The notes beneath the pieces are model-generated. The model had not been told where the DNA came from. It saw nothing but the letters and a program-made list of their open reading frames with translations, and made no database searches. The position numbers and the translations under genes were made by a program. This document shows, one piece after another, positions 57,423-64,000 of a DNA stretch of 64,000 nucleotides. Where the stretch lies: contig NZ_BBYJ01000016.1 of assembly GCF_001528665.1 (NCBI RefSeq), positions 1-64,000 of the forward strand, in the 5' to 3' direction. How positions within the stretch are numbered: position 1 is the stretch's first letter; every line of letters starts with the position of its first letter. The stretch comes from Microtetraspora malaysiensis (GTDB lineage: Bacteria; Actinomycetota; Actinomycetes; Streptosporangiales; Streptosporangiaceae).

Positions 57423-58940
57423 ATGGCGGACTTCGTCGGAGCGGTCGATCAGGGCACCACGAGCACCCGGTTCATGATCTTCGATCGGGGTGGGAACGAG
57501 ATCGCCCGGCACCAGCTCGAACACCAGCAGATCCTCCCGCGCGCCGGATGGGTGGAGCACAACCCGACGGAGATCTGGGAGCGTACCCGGGCGGTGATCG
57601 AGACGGCGCTGCGCGGCGCGCGGCTGGCCGCGTCCGACCTCGCGGCGCTCGGGGTGACCAACCAGCGGGAGACGACGCTGGTCTGGAACCGGCGGACGGG
57701 GCGGCCGTACTACAACGCGATCGTGTGGCAGGACACCCGGACCGACCGCATCGCGGCCGCGCTGGACCGCGACGGCAGGGGTGACGTGATCCGGCGCCGG
57801 GCCGGGCTGCCCCCGGCGACGTACTTCTCCGGCGCGAAGATCCAGTGGATCCTGGAGAACGTCGAGGGCGTGCGCGAGGACGCCCGGTCGGGTGAGGCGA
57901 TCTTCGGCACCGCCGACACCTGGTTGCTGTGGAACCTCACCGGCGGGACCGACGGCGGCGCGCACGTCACCGACCCCACGAACGCCAGCCGCACGATGCT
58001 GATGGATCTGGAGACGCTGGACTGGGACGAGGAGCTCCTGTCGTTCTTCGGCGTGCCGCGCGAGATGCTGCCGCGCATCCTCCCGTCGTCCAACCCGGAC
58101 GCGTACGGCATGACCCGGCGCTGGGGGCCGCTCGCCGGGGAGGTGCCGCTGTCCGGCGACCTCGGCGACCAGCAGGCGGCGACCGTGGGCCAGGTCTGCT
58201 TCGATCCCGGCGAGGCCAAGAACACCTACGGCACGGGCAACTTCCTGCTGCTCAACACCGGCGGGGACCCGGTGCGGTCGCGGCACGGCCTGCTCACCAC
58301 GGTCGGCTACCGTTTCGGCGCCGAGCCGCCGGTGTACGCGCTGGAGGGGTCGATCGCGGTGACCGGCTCGGCCGTGCAGTGGCTGCGCGACCAGCTCGGC
58401 ATCATCTCGGGGGCGGCGCAGAGCGAGGCGCTGGCCCGGCAGGTGAGCGACAACGGAGGCGTCTACTTCGTGCCCGCCTTCTCCGGCCTCTTCGCGCCGT
58501 ACTGGCGTTCGGACGCGCGCGGCGTGATCGTCGGGCTGTCCCGCTTCAACACGAACGCGCACATCGCGCGCGCCGCCCTGGAGGCGATCTGCTACCAGAC
58601 GCGCGACATCGTCGAGGCGATGGAGCGTGACTCGGGGGTGGCCCTCGACGTGCTGCGCGTGGACGGGGGCGTGACCGCCAACAACCTGTGCATGCAGCTC
58701 CAGGCGGACATCCTCGGCGTGCCGGTGTCCAAGCCGGTCGTGGCCGAGACCACCGCGCTCGGAGCCGCGTACGCCGCGGGGCTGGCCGTGGGCTTCTGGA
58801 GCTCGACCGAGGACCTGAGGAAGAACTGGCACGAGGCCCGCCGCTGGCTGCCGACCTGGACGGACGAGCAGCGCGCGGAGGGCTACGCCGGGTGGAAGAA
58901 GGCCGTGGAGCGGGCGCTCGGCTGGGTGGAGGTGGAGTGA
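57423..58940 (+). CDS. glpK: Glycerol kinase
   Basis: A 505-residue FGGY kinase: [14 protein letters not shown] phosphate motif at 7-20, [13 protein letters not shown], the glycerol site VWQDTRTD, and [22 protein letters not shown] with [18 protein letters not shown]. It makes glycerol 3-phosphate from glycerol entering through GlpF. Length is normal and all key motifs are present. Confidence 0.95.
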   Translation: MADFVGAVDQGTTSTRFMIFDRGGNEIARHQLEHQQILPRAGWVEHNPTEIWERTRAVIETALRGARLAASDLAALGVTNQRETTLVWNRRTGRPYYNAIVWQDTRTDRIAAALDRDGRGDVIRRRAGLPPATYFSGAKIQWILENVEGVREDARSGEAIFGTADTWLLWNLTGGTDGGAHVTDPTNASRTMLMDLETLDWDEELLSFFGVPREMLPRILPSSNPDAYGMTRRWGPLAGEVPLSGDLGDQQAATVGQVCFDPGEAKNTYGTGNFLLLNTGGDPVRSRHGLLTTVGYRFGAEPPVYALEGSIAVTGSAVQWLRDQLGIISGAAQSEALARQVSDNGGVYFVPAFSGLFAPYWRSDARGVIVGLSRFNTNAHIARAALEAICYQTRDIVEAMERDSGVALDVLRVDGGVTANNLCMQLQADILGVPVSKPVVAETTALGAAYAAGLAVGFWSSTEDLRKNWHEARRWLPTWTDEQRAEGYAGWKKAVERALGWVEVE

Positions 58941-58956
58941 CCCGGCCGAACGCCCC

Positions 58957-59700
58957 TCACCGGATGCCGACGTAGAACCGGGTCTGGTCGCTGCGGTGCA
59001 GCGCGTAGTACGCCTCGAACCGGGTGTTGTCGTCCAGCCAGGCGACCGACTCGATGCCGAGCAGCGGCGTCGAGGTGGAGACCTCCAGCAGCGCCGCGTC
59101 CTCGGAGTCGGGGAAGACCGCCTCGATCCAGCGGTCCGCGGCCGCCGGCTCGATGCCGTACCGCCGCCGCAGCACGTCGTACAGGGACTGGTTCTCCAGG
59201 ACGGCGCGCTCCAGGCCGGGGACCAGGCGGGCGGGCAGCGCGGTGTCGACGAGCAGCCACGGCTGGCCGTCCACGCAGCGGAGCCGGCGCAGCCGGACGA
59301 CCTCCTCGCCGCGCGGGATCCGGAGGAGGGCGGCCTCCCGCTCGTCCGCCTGGCCCAGCGACTGGTGGATGGTCTGCGTGGTCACCCGGCGTCCGGACTC
59401 CCGCAGATCGTCGGCCGAGCCGGACGTCGTTCCGACGAACCGCAGCTCCGTCTTGCGCGGTGAGACGAAGGCGCCGCGCCCTTTGATCTTGTAGATGAGG
59501 CGCTGCTGCACGAGTTCCCGCAGGGCTTCGCGTACGACGGTGCGGGACACGCTGAACATGTCGCTCAGCTCGGCCTCGGACGGAAGTGGCTGGTCCGGGC
59601 CCAGCTCGCCGCTGTCGATCTCCGCCCGTAAGGCCCGCATGAGCTGCATCCACAGCGGTTCCGCCCCGTCGCGGTTGAGGCGCGGATAGGTGATCGTCAC
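58957..59700 (-). CDS. GntR family regulator (HutC/UTRA type)
   Basis: A 247-residue repressor. GTG 59700 was chosen with AAGGAGG 6 nt before it. The winged helix (LPSEAELSDMFSVSRTVVREAL) spans about 20-80; the UTRA effector domain contains EEVVRLRRLRCVDGQPW and GIESVAWLDD. It is divergent from the sugar ABC operon and convergent with glpK, so it probably controls the transporter, with a sugar or polyol phosphate as ligand. Confidence 0.88.
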   Translation of the reverse strand: MTITYPRLNRDGAEPLWMQLMRALRAEIDSGELGPDQPLPSEAELSDMFSVSRTVVREALRELVQQRLIYKIKGRGAFVSPRKTELRFVGTTSGSADDLRESGRRVTTQTIHQSLGQADEREAALLRIPRGEEVVRLRRLRCVDGQPWLLVDTALPARLVPGLERAVLENQSLYDVLRRRYGIEPAAADRWIEAVFPDSEDAALLEVSTSTPLLGIESVAWLDDNTRFEAYYALHRSDQTRFYVGIR

Positions 59701-59749
59701 GGGTCCCCTCCTTGGAGGCAAGCTTCTGGAAGCATGCCATGCCCGGCAG

Positions 59750-59763
59750 CCTGTCGTGACAGG
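59750..59763. promoter_or_regulatory. Palindrome near the GntR gene start
   Basis: CCTGTCGTGACAGG is a perfect palindrome apart from the central GT. A partial second copy ACCTGTCGTGA follows at 59770. It resembles part of the operator at 59861-59882 (CCTGT/ACAGG), so it may be an autoregulatory site. Confidence 0.5.
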
Positions 59764-59827
59764 TTGTCGAACCTGTCGTGAAGATTATCCTGCATTGCCC
59801 AGCTCGTGTGGCCCAGGAAACACTCTC

Positions 59828-59856
59828 TTGACAGCTCCGTAACGTCGGCTTAGTTT
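59828..59856 (+). promoter_or_regulatory. Sigma-70-type promoter of the sugar ABC operon
   Basis: TTGACA (59828-59833) and TAGTTT (59851-59856) are separated by exactly 17 bp. This is one of the best consensus promoters in the window and points toward the substrate-binding gene 107 bp downstream. Confidence 0.75.
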
Positions 59857-59860
59857 GCTT

Positions 59861-59882
59861 GTCACTACAGGCCTGTAATGAC
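59861..59882. promoter_or_regulatory. Near-perfect 22-bp palindromic operator
   Basis: GTCACTACAGG and CCTGTAATGAC form an inverted repeat with a single mismatch, placed 5 bp after the -10 box and so over the expected transcription start. A GntR repressor bound here would block initiation. The divergent GntR gene is the obvious candidate. Confidence 0.7.
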
Positions 59883-59963
59883 ATCCCGCTCTCTCGCGAG
59901 TGATGCGTTCCCGCGGCTTTCGACTTCTCCCGCTACGGCGGACCTGCTCTCTCTGGAGACACG

Positions 59964-61076
59964 ATGCGTATCCGTACCTCTCGCCGGCCCTGGCGCGCGG
60001 CCTCCGCGGCGACCATCGCCGCCCTCGCGGTTCTGGCCACGGGCTGTGGCTCCGGCGACAACGCCTCCGGTGACAAGGCGAGCTCCGGCGGCAGCGGCGA
60101 CAAGCCGTTCATCGCGCTGAGCAACGGCTTCATCGGCAACGGCTGGCGGCAGACGATGATCGCCAAGTTCGAGGCGGCGGCCACGCAGGCGCAGCAGGAC
60201 GGCCTGATCAGCAAGTACAAGGTCGTCAACGCGCCCGGTGAGAACTCGGCCACCGAGCAGGTCGCGCAGATCAAGAGCCTGCTCCTGCAGAAGCCGGACG
60301 CGCTGCTGATCGACCCGTCCTCGCCGACCGCGCTCAAGCCGGTCATCCAGCAGGCCTGCGACGCCGGCGTCAAGGTCGTGGTGTTCGACTCCGCGATCGA
60401 CGCCCCGTGCGCGTACGTGCTGCAGAACAGCTTCGTCGACTGGGCCACCTATGCCGCGAAGCCGCTGCTTGAGGGCATCGGCGGCAAGGGCAACGTCATC
60501 GTGAGCCGCGGTGTCGTCGGCTCCCAGCCCGAGGCCGAGATGTTCGACACCACCAAGAAGATCCTCGGCGAGTACGCCGACGTGAAGACCGCCGCGACGG
60601 TGACCGGCATGTGTGACGGCGCCACCGCGCAGAAGGCCGTGCTCGGCGTGCTGTCCAGCGTGCCCAAGGTGGACGGCGTCATCGGCTGCGGCGACGGCTA
60701 CGGCGTCGCCCAGGCGTTCGCCACCGCCGGCAAGCCGGTGCCCGCCGTGACCTTCGAGACCAACGGCCGCGCCCTGAACTACTGGAAGGACAACAAGATC
60801 GACAACGGTTCGGTCGCGGTCATGTCCGACCCGGGCCAGTCCGTCGCCGCCCTCTGGGAGGCCCTCGACCTGCTCGACGGCAAGGACGTGCCGAAGCAGC
60901 TGACCTTCCCGATCGTCCTCGTGGAGCAGAAGGACCGCGACGCCTGGGCCGCCGCGCTCAAGCCCGACGAGTACGCCGCGTGGCCGTGGACCCGCGACCT
61001 GTTCCAGCAGCAGGTCGAGGCCGTGAAGACCGGCGGCCAGCCGGTGCAGCCGCCGATCCCGACGGCCGCGGGCTGA
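59964..61076 (+). CDS. Sugar/polyol ABC transporter substrate-binding lipoprotein
   Basis: A 370-residue periplasmic-binding-protein-like (RbsB-type) lipoprotein. The twin-Arg-containing signal ends at the lipobox LATGC. The mature part has FIALSNGFIGNGWRQTM, LLIDPSSPTALKPVIQQACDAG and VVFDSAIDAP, typical of pentose/polyol binders. First gene of a four-gene ABC operon; GGAG 5 nt before the ATG. Confidence 0.9.
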   Translation: MRIRTSRRPWRAASAATIAALAVLATGCGSGDNASGDKASSGGSGDKPFIALSNGFIGNGWRQTMIAKFEAAATQAQQDGLISKYKVVNAPGENSATEQVAQIKSLLLQKPDALLIDPSSPTALKPVIQQACDAGVKVVVFDSAIDAPCAYVLQNSFVDWATYAAKPLLEGIGGKGNVIVSRGVVGSQPEAEMFDTTKKILGEYADVKTAATVTGMCDGATAQKAVLGVLSSVPKVDGVIGCGDGYGVAQAFATAGKPVPAVTFETNGRALNYWKDNKIDNGSVAVMSDPGQSVAALWEALDLLDGKDVPKQLTFPIVLVEQKDRDAWAAALKPDEYAAWPWTRDLFQQQVEAVKTGGQPVQPPIPTAAG

Positions 61077-61104
61077 CCTGGCGCAACCACAGGAGGGCAT
61101 GCAC

Positions 61105-62613
61105 GTGGACAACCGGGGACCGCGGGCCGGCGAGCCCGTCGTCATCGCCAAGGGCGTGACCAAGACGTACGGGCGCACCCGGGCGCTCACCGGCGTGGAC
61201 CTGGAGGTCCGCGCGGGCGAGGTGCTCGGGCTCGTCGGCCACAACGGAGCCGGCAAGAGCACGCTGATGCGCGTGCTCGCCGGGCTGGAGGCCTGCGACG
61301 AGGGCGCGGTCCTGGTGCACGGGAACGAGGTCTCGGGCGCGGCCGGACCGCGCGCGGAGAACTTCCGCGCGGTGCGGATGGCCTACCAGGAGACCTCGCT
61401 CTGCCCCGACCTCACGGTGGCGGAGAACATCTGGGTGTCGTCGCGGCACTGCCTCCCGCGTCTGGGCTGGCGGCGGGCCGCGAGCGACGCCGTACGCCGT
61501 CGCCTCGACGAGATGTTCCCCGGCCACGGCGTGACGCCGCGCGACCGGGTCGAGGACCTGTCGCTGGCCCAGCGCCAGATGGTCGAGATCACCCGGGCCA
61601 GCCTGGTGGACCGGCTCGACCTGCTGATCCTGGACGAGCCGACCGAGTCGCTCGGCCCCGACGCGGCGCGTTCGCTGTACGACTACGTCCGCACGCTGAC
61701 CGCGGCGGGCACCGCCGTGCTGCTCATCTCGCACCGCATCCGGGAGGTCCTCTCGGTGGCCGACCGCGTCGCCGTGCTGCGCGACGGCGCGGTCACCGCC
61801 GAGCGGTTCGCCGAGGGGCTGGGCGAGCAGGACGTGCTGGAACTGATGGGCGCGCATGTCGCGGTCCCCTCGGATCGGGAGCGCACCGCCGCCCGAGCCG
61901 CCGGAGACGGCGCCGACCGGCCGGTCGTGGCCGAGCTGCGCGGCGCCACCGGACCCGGCCTGCGCGAGGTCTCCCTGCGGGTCGGCGCCGGCGAGGTCGT
62001 GGGCCTCGCCGGGCTGGCCGGGCAGGGCCAGCAGGAGGTGCTCGAACGCCTGTGGCGCCCTGTCCGGCGCGACACCACGGTGGTCGGCACCCGCGCGTAC
62101 GTGCCCGGCGACCGGCAGCGCTCCGGCGTGCTGCCCCTGTGGAGCGTCGCCGAGAACCTCATCGTCACCGCCATGCGCGGCCTCGCACGCCAGGGCCTGC
62201 GCCGCCCGGCCGAGGAGCGCGCGGCCGTCGGCGACTGGGTCGAGCGGCTGGCGATCCGCGGCGGCGCGGACGCCGGCATCACCGAGCTGAGCGGCGGCAA
62301 CCAGCAGAAGGTCATCGTCGCCCGGGCGTTCGCCTCCACGGCGGAGCTGGTGCTGCTCGACGACCCCTTCCGCGGCGTGGACGTCCATACCAAAACCGAC
62401 CTGTACGGACTGATCCGGCAGGAGGCGGCACAGGGCCGGAGCGTCGTCTGGTACTCCAGCGAGAACGCGGAGATGGCCCACTGCGACCGGGTCTACGTGT
62501 TCCGCGCCGGCCGGGTGGTCGCCGAACTGGTCGGCGAAGAGATCTCCGAGGAACGGATCATCGCCGTCTCCTTCGCCGAGTCCGAGTCGGATGGAGAGCA
62601 GAGCAATGAGTGA
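61105..62613 (+). CDS. Sugar ABC transporter ATP-binding protein (two ABC domains, RbsA type)
   Basis: A 502-residue duplicated ATPase. Domain 1 has GHNGAGKST, a degenerate signature (LSLAQRQM) and LLILDEPTESLG; domain 2 has GLAGQGQQEV in place of Walker A, LSGGNQQKV and VLLDDPFRGVD. This is the standard RbsA asymmetry. GTG 61105 was chosen since AGGAGG lies 8 nt before it; ATG 61099 would be only 2 nt away. Confidence 0.9.
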   Translation: MDNRGPRAGEPVVIAKGVTKTYGRTRALTGVDLEVRAGEVLGLVGHNGAGKSTLMRVLAGLEACDEGAVLVHGNEVSGAAGPRAENFRAVRMAYQETSLCPDLTVAENIWVSSRHCLPRLGWRRAASDAVRRRLDEMFPGHGVTPRDRVEDLSLAQRQMVEITRASLVDRLDLLILDEPTESLGPDAARSLYDYVRTLTAAGTAVLLISHRIREVLSVADRVAVLRDGAVTAERFAEGLGEQDVLELMGAHVAVPSDRERTAARAAGDGADRPVVAELRGATGPGLREVSLRVGAGEVVGLAGLAGQGQQEVLERLWRPVRRDTTVVGTRAYVPGDRQRSGVLPLWSVAENLIVTAMRGLARQGLRRPAEERAAVGDWVERLAIRGGADAGITELSGGNQQKVIVARAFASTAELVLLDDPFRGVDVHTKTDLYGLIRQEAAQGRSVVWYSSENAEMAHCDRVYVFRAGRVVAELVGEEISEERIIAVSFAESESDGEQSNE

Positions 62614-63565
62614 GCTCCTCGCGTCGGCCCTGCCGTCCCGGGCCAGGATGCGCCGCACGGCGCCCGCCGTGGTCAGCGCCGTCGCCCTCGCCGCGATGGT
62701 CGCGGTCTGCGCCTCGCTGCAGTCGGACGTGCTGAGCGTGGGCGGCCTGACGCTCGTGCTGTCGGCGACCGTGCCGCTCGTCATCGCGGCCCAGGCCCAG
62801 ATGACGCTCATGTCGGTCGGCGACATCGACCTCGGGATCGGCACCTTCGTCGGCCTGGTCACGGTCGTGTCGGCCACCACGCTGGTGACGTCGCCGCTGC
62901 TCGGCGTCCTGACCCTGGCCGGCCTCATCGCCGCGTACGCGGTGCTGGGCGCGCTCATCCACCTGCGCCGGGTGCCGTCGCTGATCGCGACCCTGGGCGC
63001 CTCGTTCGTCTGGCTGGGGCTCGGCCTGTTCATCCTGCCGACGCCCGGCGGCTCGACCCCCGAGTGGCTGGCGTCGTTCGGCTCGTGGGCGCCCGCCGGG
63101 TTCCCCGCGCCGCTGCTGCCGATCCTGGTCGTCTCCCTGGTGGTGTACCTGCTCAGCTCGCGCAGCGGGCTCGGCGTGCGGATGCGCGGCCTGGGCAGCA
63201 ACCCGGTGGCGCTCGAGCGGGCCGGGATGCGGCCGCTCGCCTCCCGCGTCATCGCGTACACGATGGCGGGCGCGCTCGGCGTGCTCTCCGGCCTCGTCCT
63301 GGCCTCCCAGACGGGAGGCGGGGACGTGTCGTCGGCCACCAGCTACCAGCTCATGACCGTGGCCGCGGTGATCCTCGGCGGCGGCTCCTTCTTCGGCGGG
63401 AGCGCCGTGCCCTGGGGCGTGGCCATCGGCGGCGTGACGCTCGGACTGGTCAGCGTCGTCCTCAGTCTGCTCGACGTGCCGTCGAACATGCAGTCCGCCG
63501 TGCAAGGCGTGATCGTCCTGGCCGTGCTCGCCGGCCGCGTCGTGGTCGGGAAGGTGCTGCGATGA
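62606..63565 (+). CDS. Sugar ABC transporter permease 1
   Basis: A 319-residue RbsC-type permease with about eight to ten helices. VGDIDLGIGTFVGLV (the S-x-G-x-x-D-L-S-x-G-like motif), GLGSNPVALERAGM and AAVILGGGSFFGG are characteristic. ATG 62606 overlaps the ATPase stop by 8 nt, with GGAGAG upstream. Confidence 0.88.
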   Translation: MSELLASALPSRARMRRTAPAVVSAVALAAMVAVCASLQSDVLSVGGLTLVLSATVPLVIAAQAQMTLMSVGDIDLGIGTFVGLVTVVSATTLVTSPLLGVLTLAGLIAAYAVLGALIHLRRVPSLIATLGASFVWLGLGLFILPTPGGSTPEWLASFGSWAPAGFPAPLLPILVVSLVVYLLSSRSGLGVRMRGLGSNPVALERAGMRPLASRVIAYTMAGALGVLSGLVLASQTGGGDVSSATSYQLMTVAAVILGGGSFFGGSAVPWGVAIGGVTLGLVSVVLSLLDVPSNMQSAVQGVIVLAVLAGRVVVGKVLR

Positions 63566-64000
63566 ACATCCGCGCGATCGTCTCGCGCCCGTGGATCTGG
63601 GGCTTCGCCGCGGCGGTGCTCGTCTGGGCGATCATCATGGCCATCTCGGGCCAGGGCGGCGGCCAGACGGTGTCGCTCGCGCTGTCCCTGGCGCCGTACC
63701 TCGTCGTCGTCGGGCTCGGGCAGATGCTCGTCATCACGGCCGGCCCCGGCAACATCGACGTGTCGGTGGCGTCGATCATCTCGCTGGCCGGGTTCGTCTC
63801 GGTCGGGGTGGCCGCCTCGACCGGGTCGGCGACCGTCGGCATCCTCGCCGGCATCGGCGTCGGCGTCCTCGTCGCCACCATCAGCACCGTGGCCATCCTC
63901 GGCCTGTCCGTGCCGCCGATCATCGCCACGCTGGCCGCCGGGCTCGTCGCCTCGTCGGTCACGCTGTCCCTCGCGAACGGCTTCACCGCGGTGCCCGACC
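63562..64000 (+). CDS. Sugar ABC transporter permease 2 (runs off window)
   Basis: The ATG at 63562 overlaps the previous stop (ATGA). 146 codons are visible: WIWGFAAAVLVWAIIMAI as first helix, LGQMLVITAGPGNIDVSVAS (RbsC-like motif) and further helices. It is a second RbsC-type permease, so the transporter probably has a heterodimeric channel. The C-terminus lies outside the window. Confidence 0.88.
   Translation, partial: MNIRAIVSRPWIWGFAAAVLVWAIIMAISGQGGGQTVSLALSLAPYLVVVGLGQMLVITAGPGNIDVSVASIISLAGFVSVGVAASTGSATVGILAGIGVGVLVATISTVAILGLSVPPIIATLAAGLVASSVTLSLANGFTAVPD

Noticed and set aside
60958-63339. A 793-codon antisense frame opposite the sugar ABC genes
   Set aside because: The sense strand carries complete ABC ATPase and permease motifs; the antisense product has none.

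Overview
This window comes from a high-GC actinomycete. GC-rich third codon positions, many GTG and TTG starts, long shadow frames, IclR/TetR/GntR regulators and tRNA-derived integration remnants all point that way. A Streptosporangiales-type soil actinomycete is my best guess, but no phylogenetic marker fixes the genus.

Region 1 (1-1112) is the right end of an IS3-family insertion sequence. Region 2 (about 1.3-23.1 kb) is a dense anti-phage defence island. It holds an EVE-domain protein with McrC and McrB (modified-DNA restriction), an ApeA-like HEPN abortive-infection protein, and a three-gene operon joined by 4-nt overlaps. That operon encodes a DUF1998 superfamily-2 helicase with a C-terminal nuclease-like domain, a DrmD-like SNF2 helicase and a PglX/DrmMI-like adenine methyltransferase. 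Divergent from it are a RelE-like/UvrD helicase fusion and a DUF262-DUF1524 (GmrSD-type) protein. The operon is related to DISARM and Druantia but matches the standard gene content of neither, so it is the best candidate for an undescribed system.

The island ends at a 3' fragment of a tRNA-Lys(CUU) gene followed by a terminator hairpin (23.30-23.39 kb). Two further, more degenerate copies of the same fragment-plus-hairpin unit lie at 44.73-44.82 and 48.32-48.40 kb. I read them as attachment-site scars of successive integrative elements at one tRNA-Lys gene, whose intact copy should lie to the left, outside the window.

Region 3 (23.4-44.8 kb), between scars 1 and 2, is accessory cargo: a three-repeat protein of unknown function, an EF-G paralogue with a leader peptide and attenuator-like hairpin, an SDR, an integrase relic, a molybdenum hydroxylase (three subunits) convergent with a 2,6-dihydroxypyridine-hydroxylase-like flavoprotein, an alpha/beta hydrolase, a DUF4288 protein, an amino-acid ABC transporter with class V aminotransferase, IclR regulator and amidohydrolase, and a TetR-controlled SDR/flavin monooxygenase pair. 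Several broken genes lie among them. Region 4 (44.8-48.4 kb), between scars 2 and 3, carries a GNAT acetyltransferase and a secreted M28 peptidase.

Region 5 (48.5-64 kb) looks like stable chromosome: an FAD oxidoreductase, a five-gene BioY-ligase-thiolase-EcfA-EcfT biotin/pimelate operon with 4-nt overlaps throughout, a YiaA/B membrane protein, a NarL-type two-component system, glycerol facilitator and kinase, and a GntR-regulated sugar or polyol ABC transporter with a well-formed promoter and operator. The last permease runs off the right edge. There is no CRISPR array, rRNA or intact tRNA.
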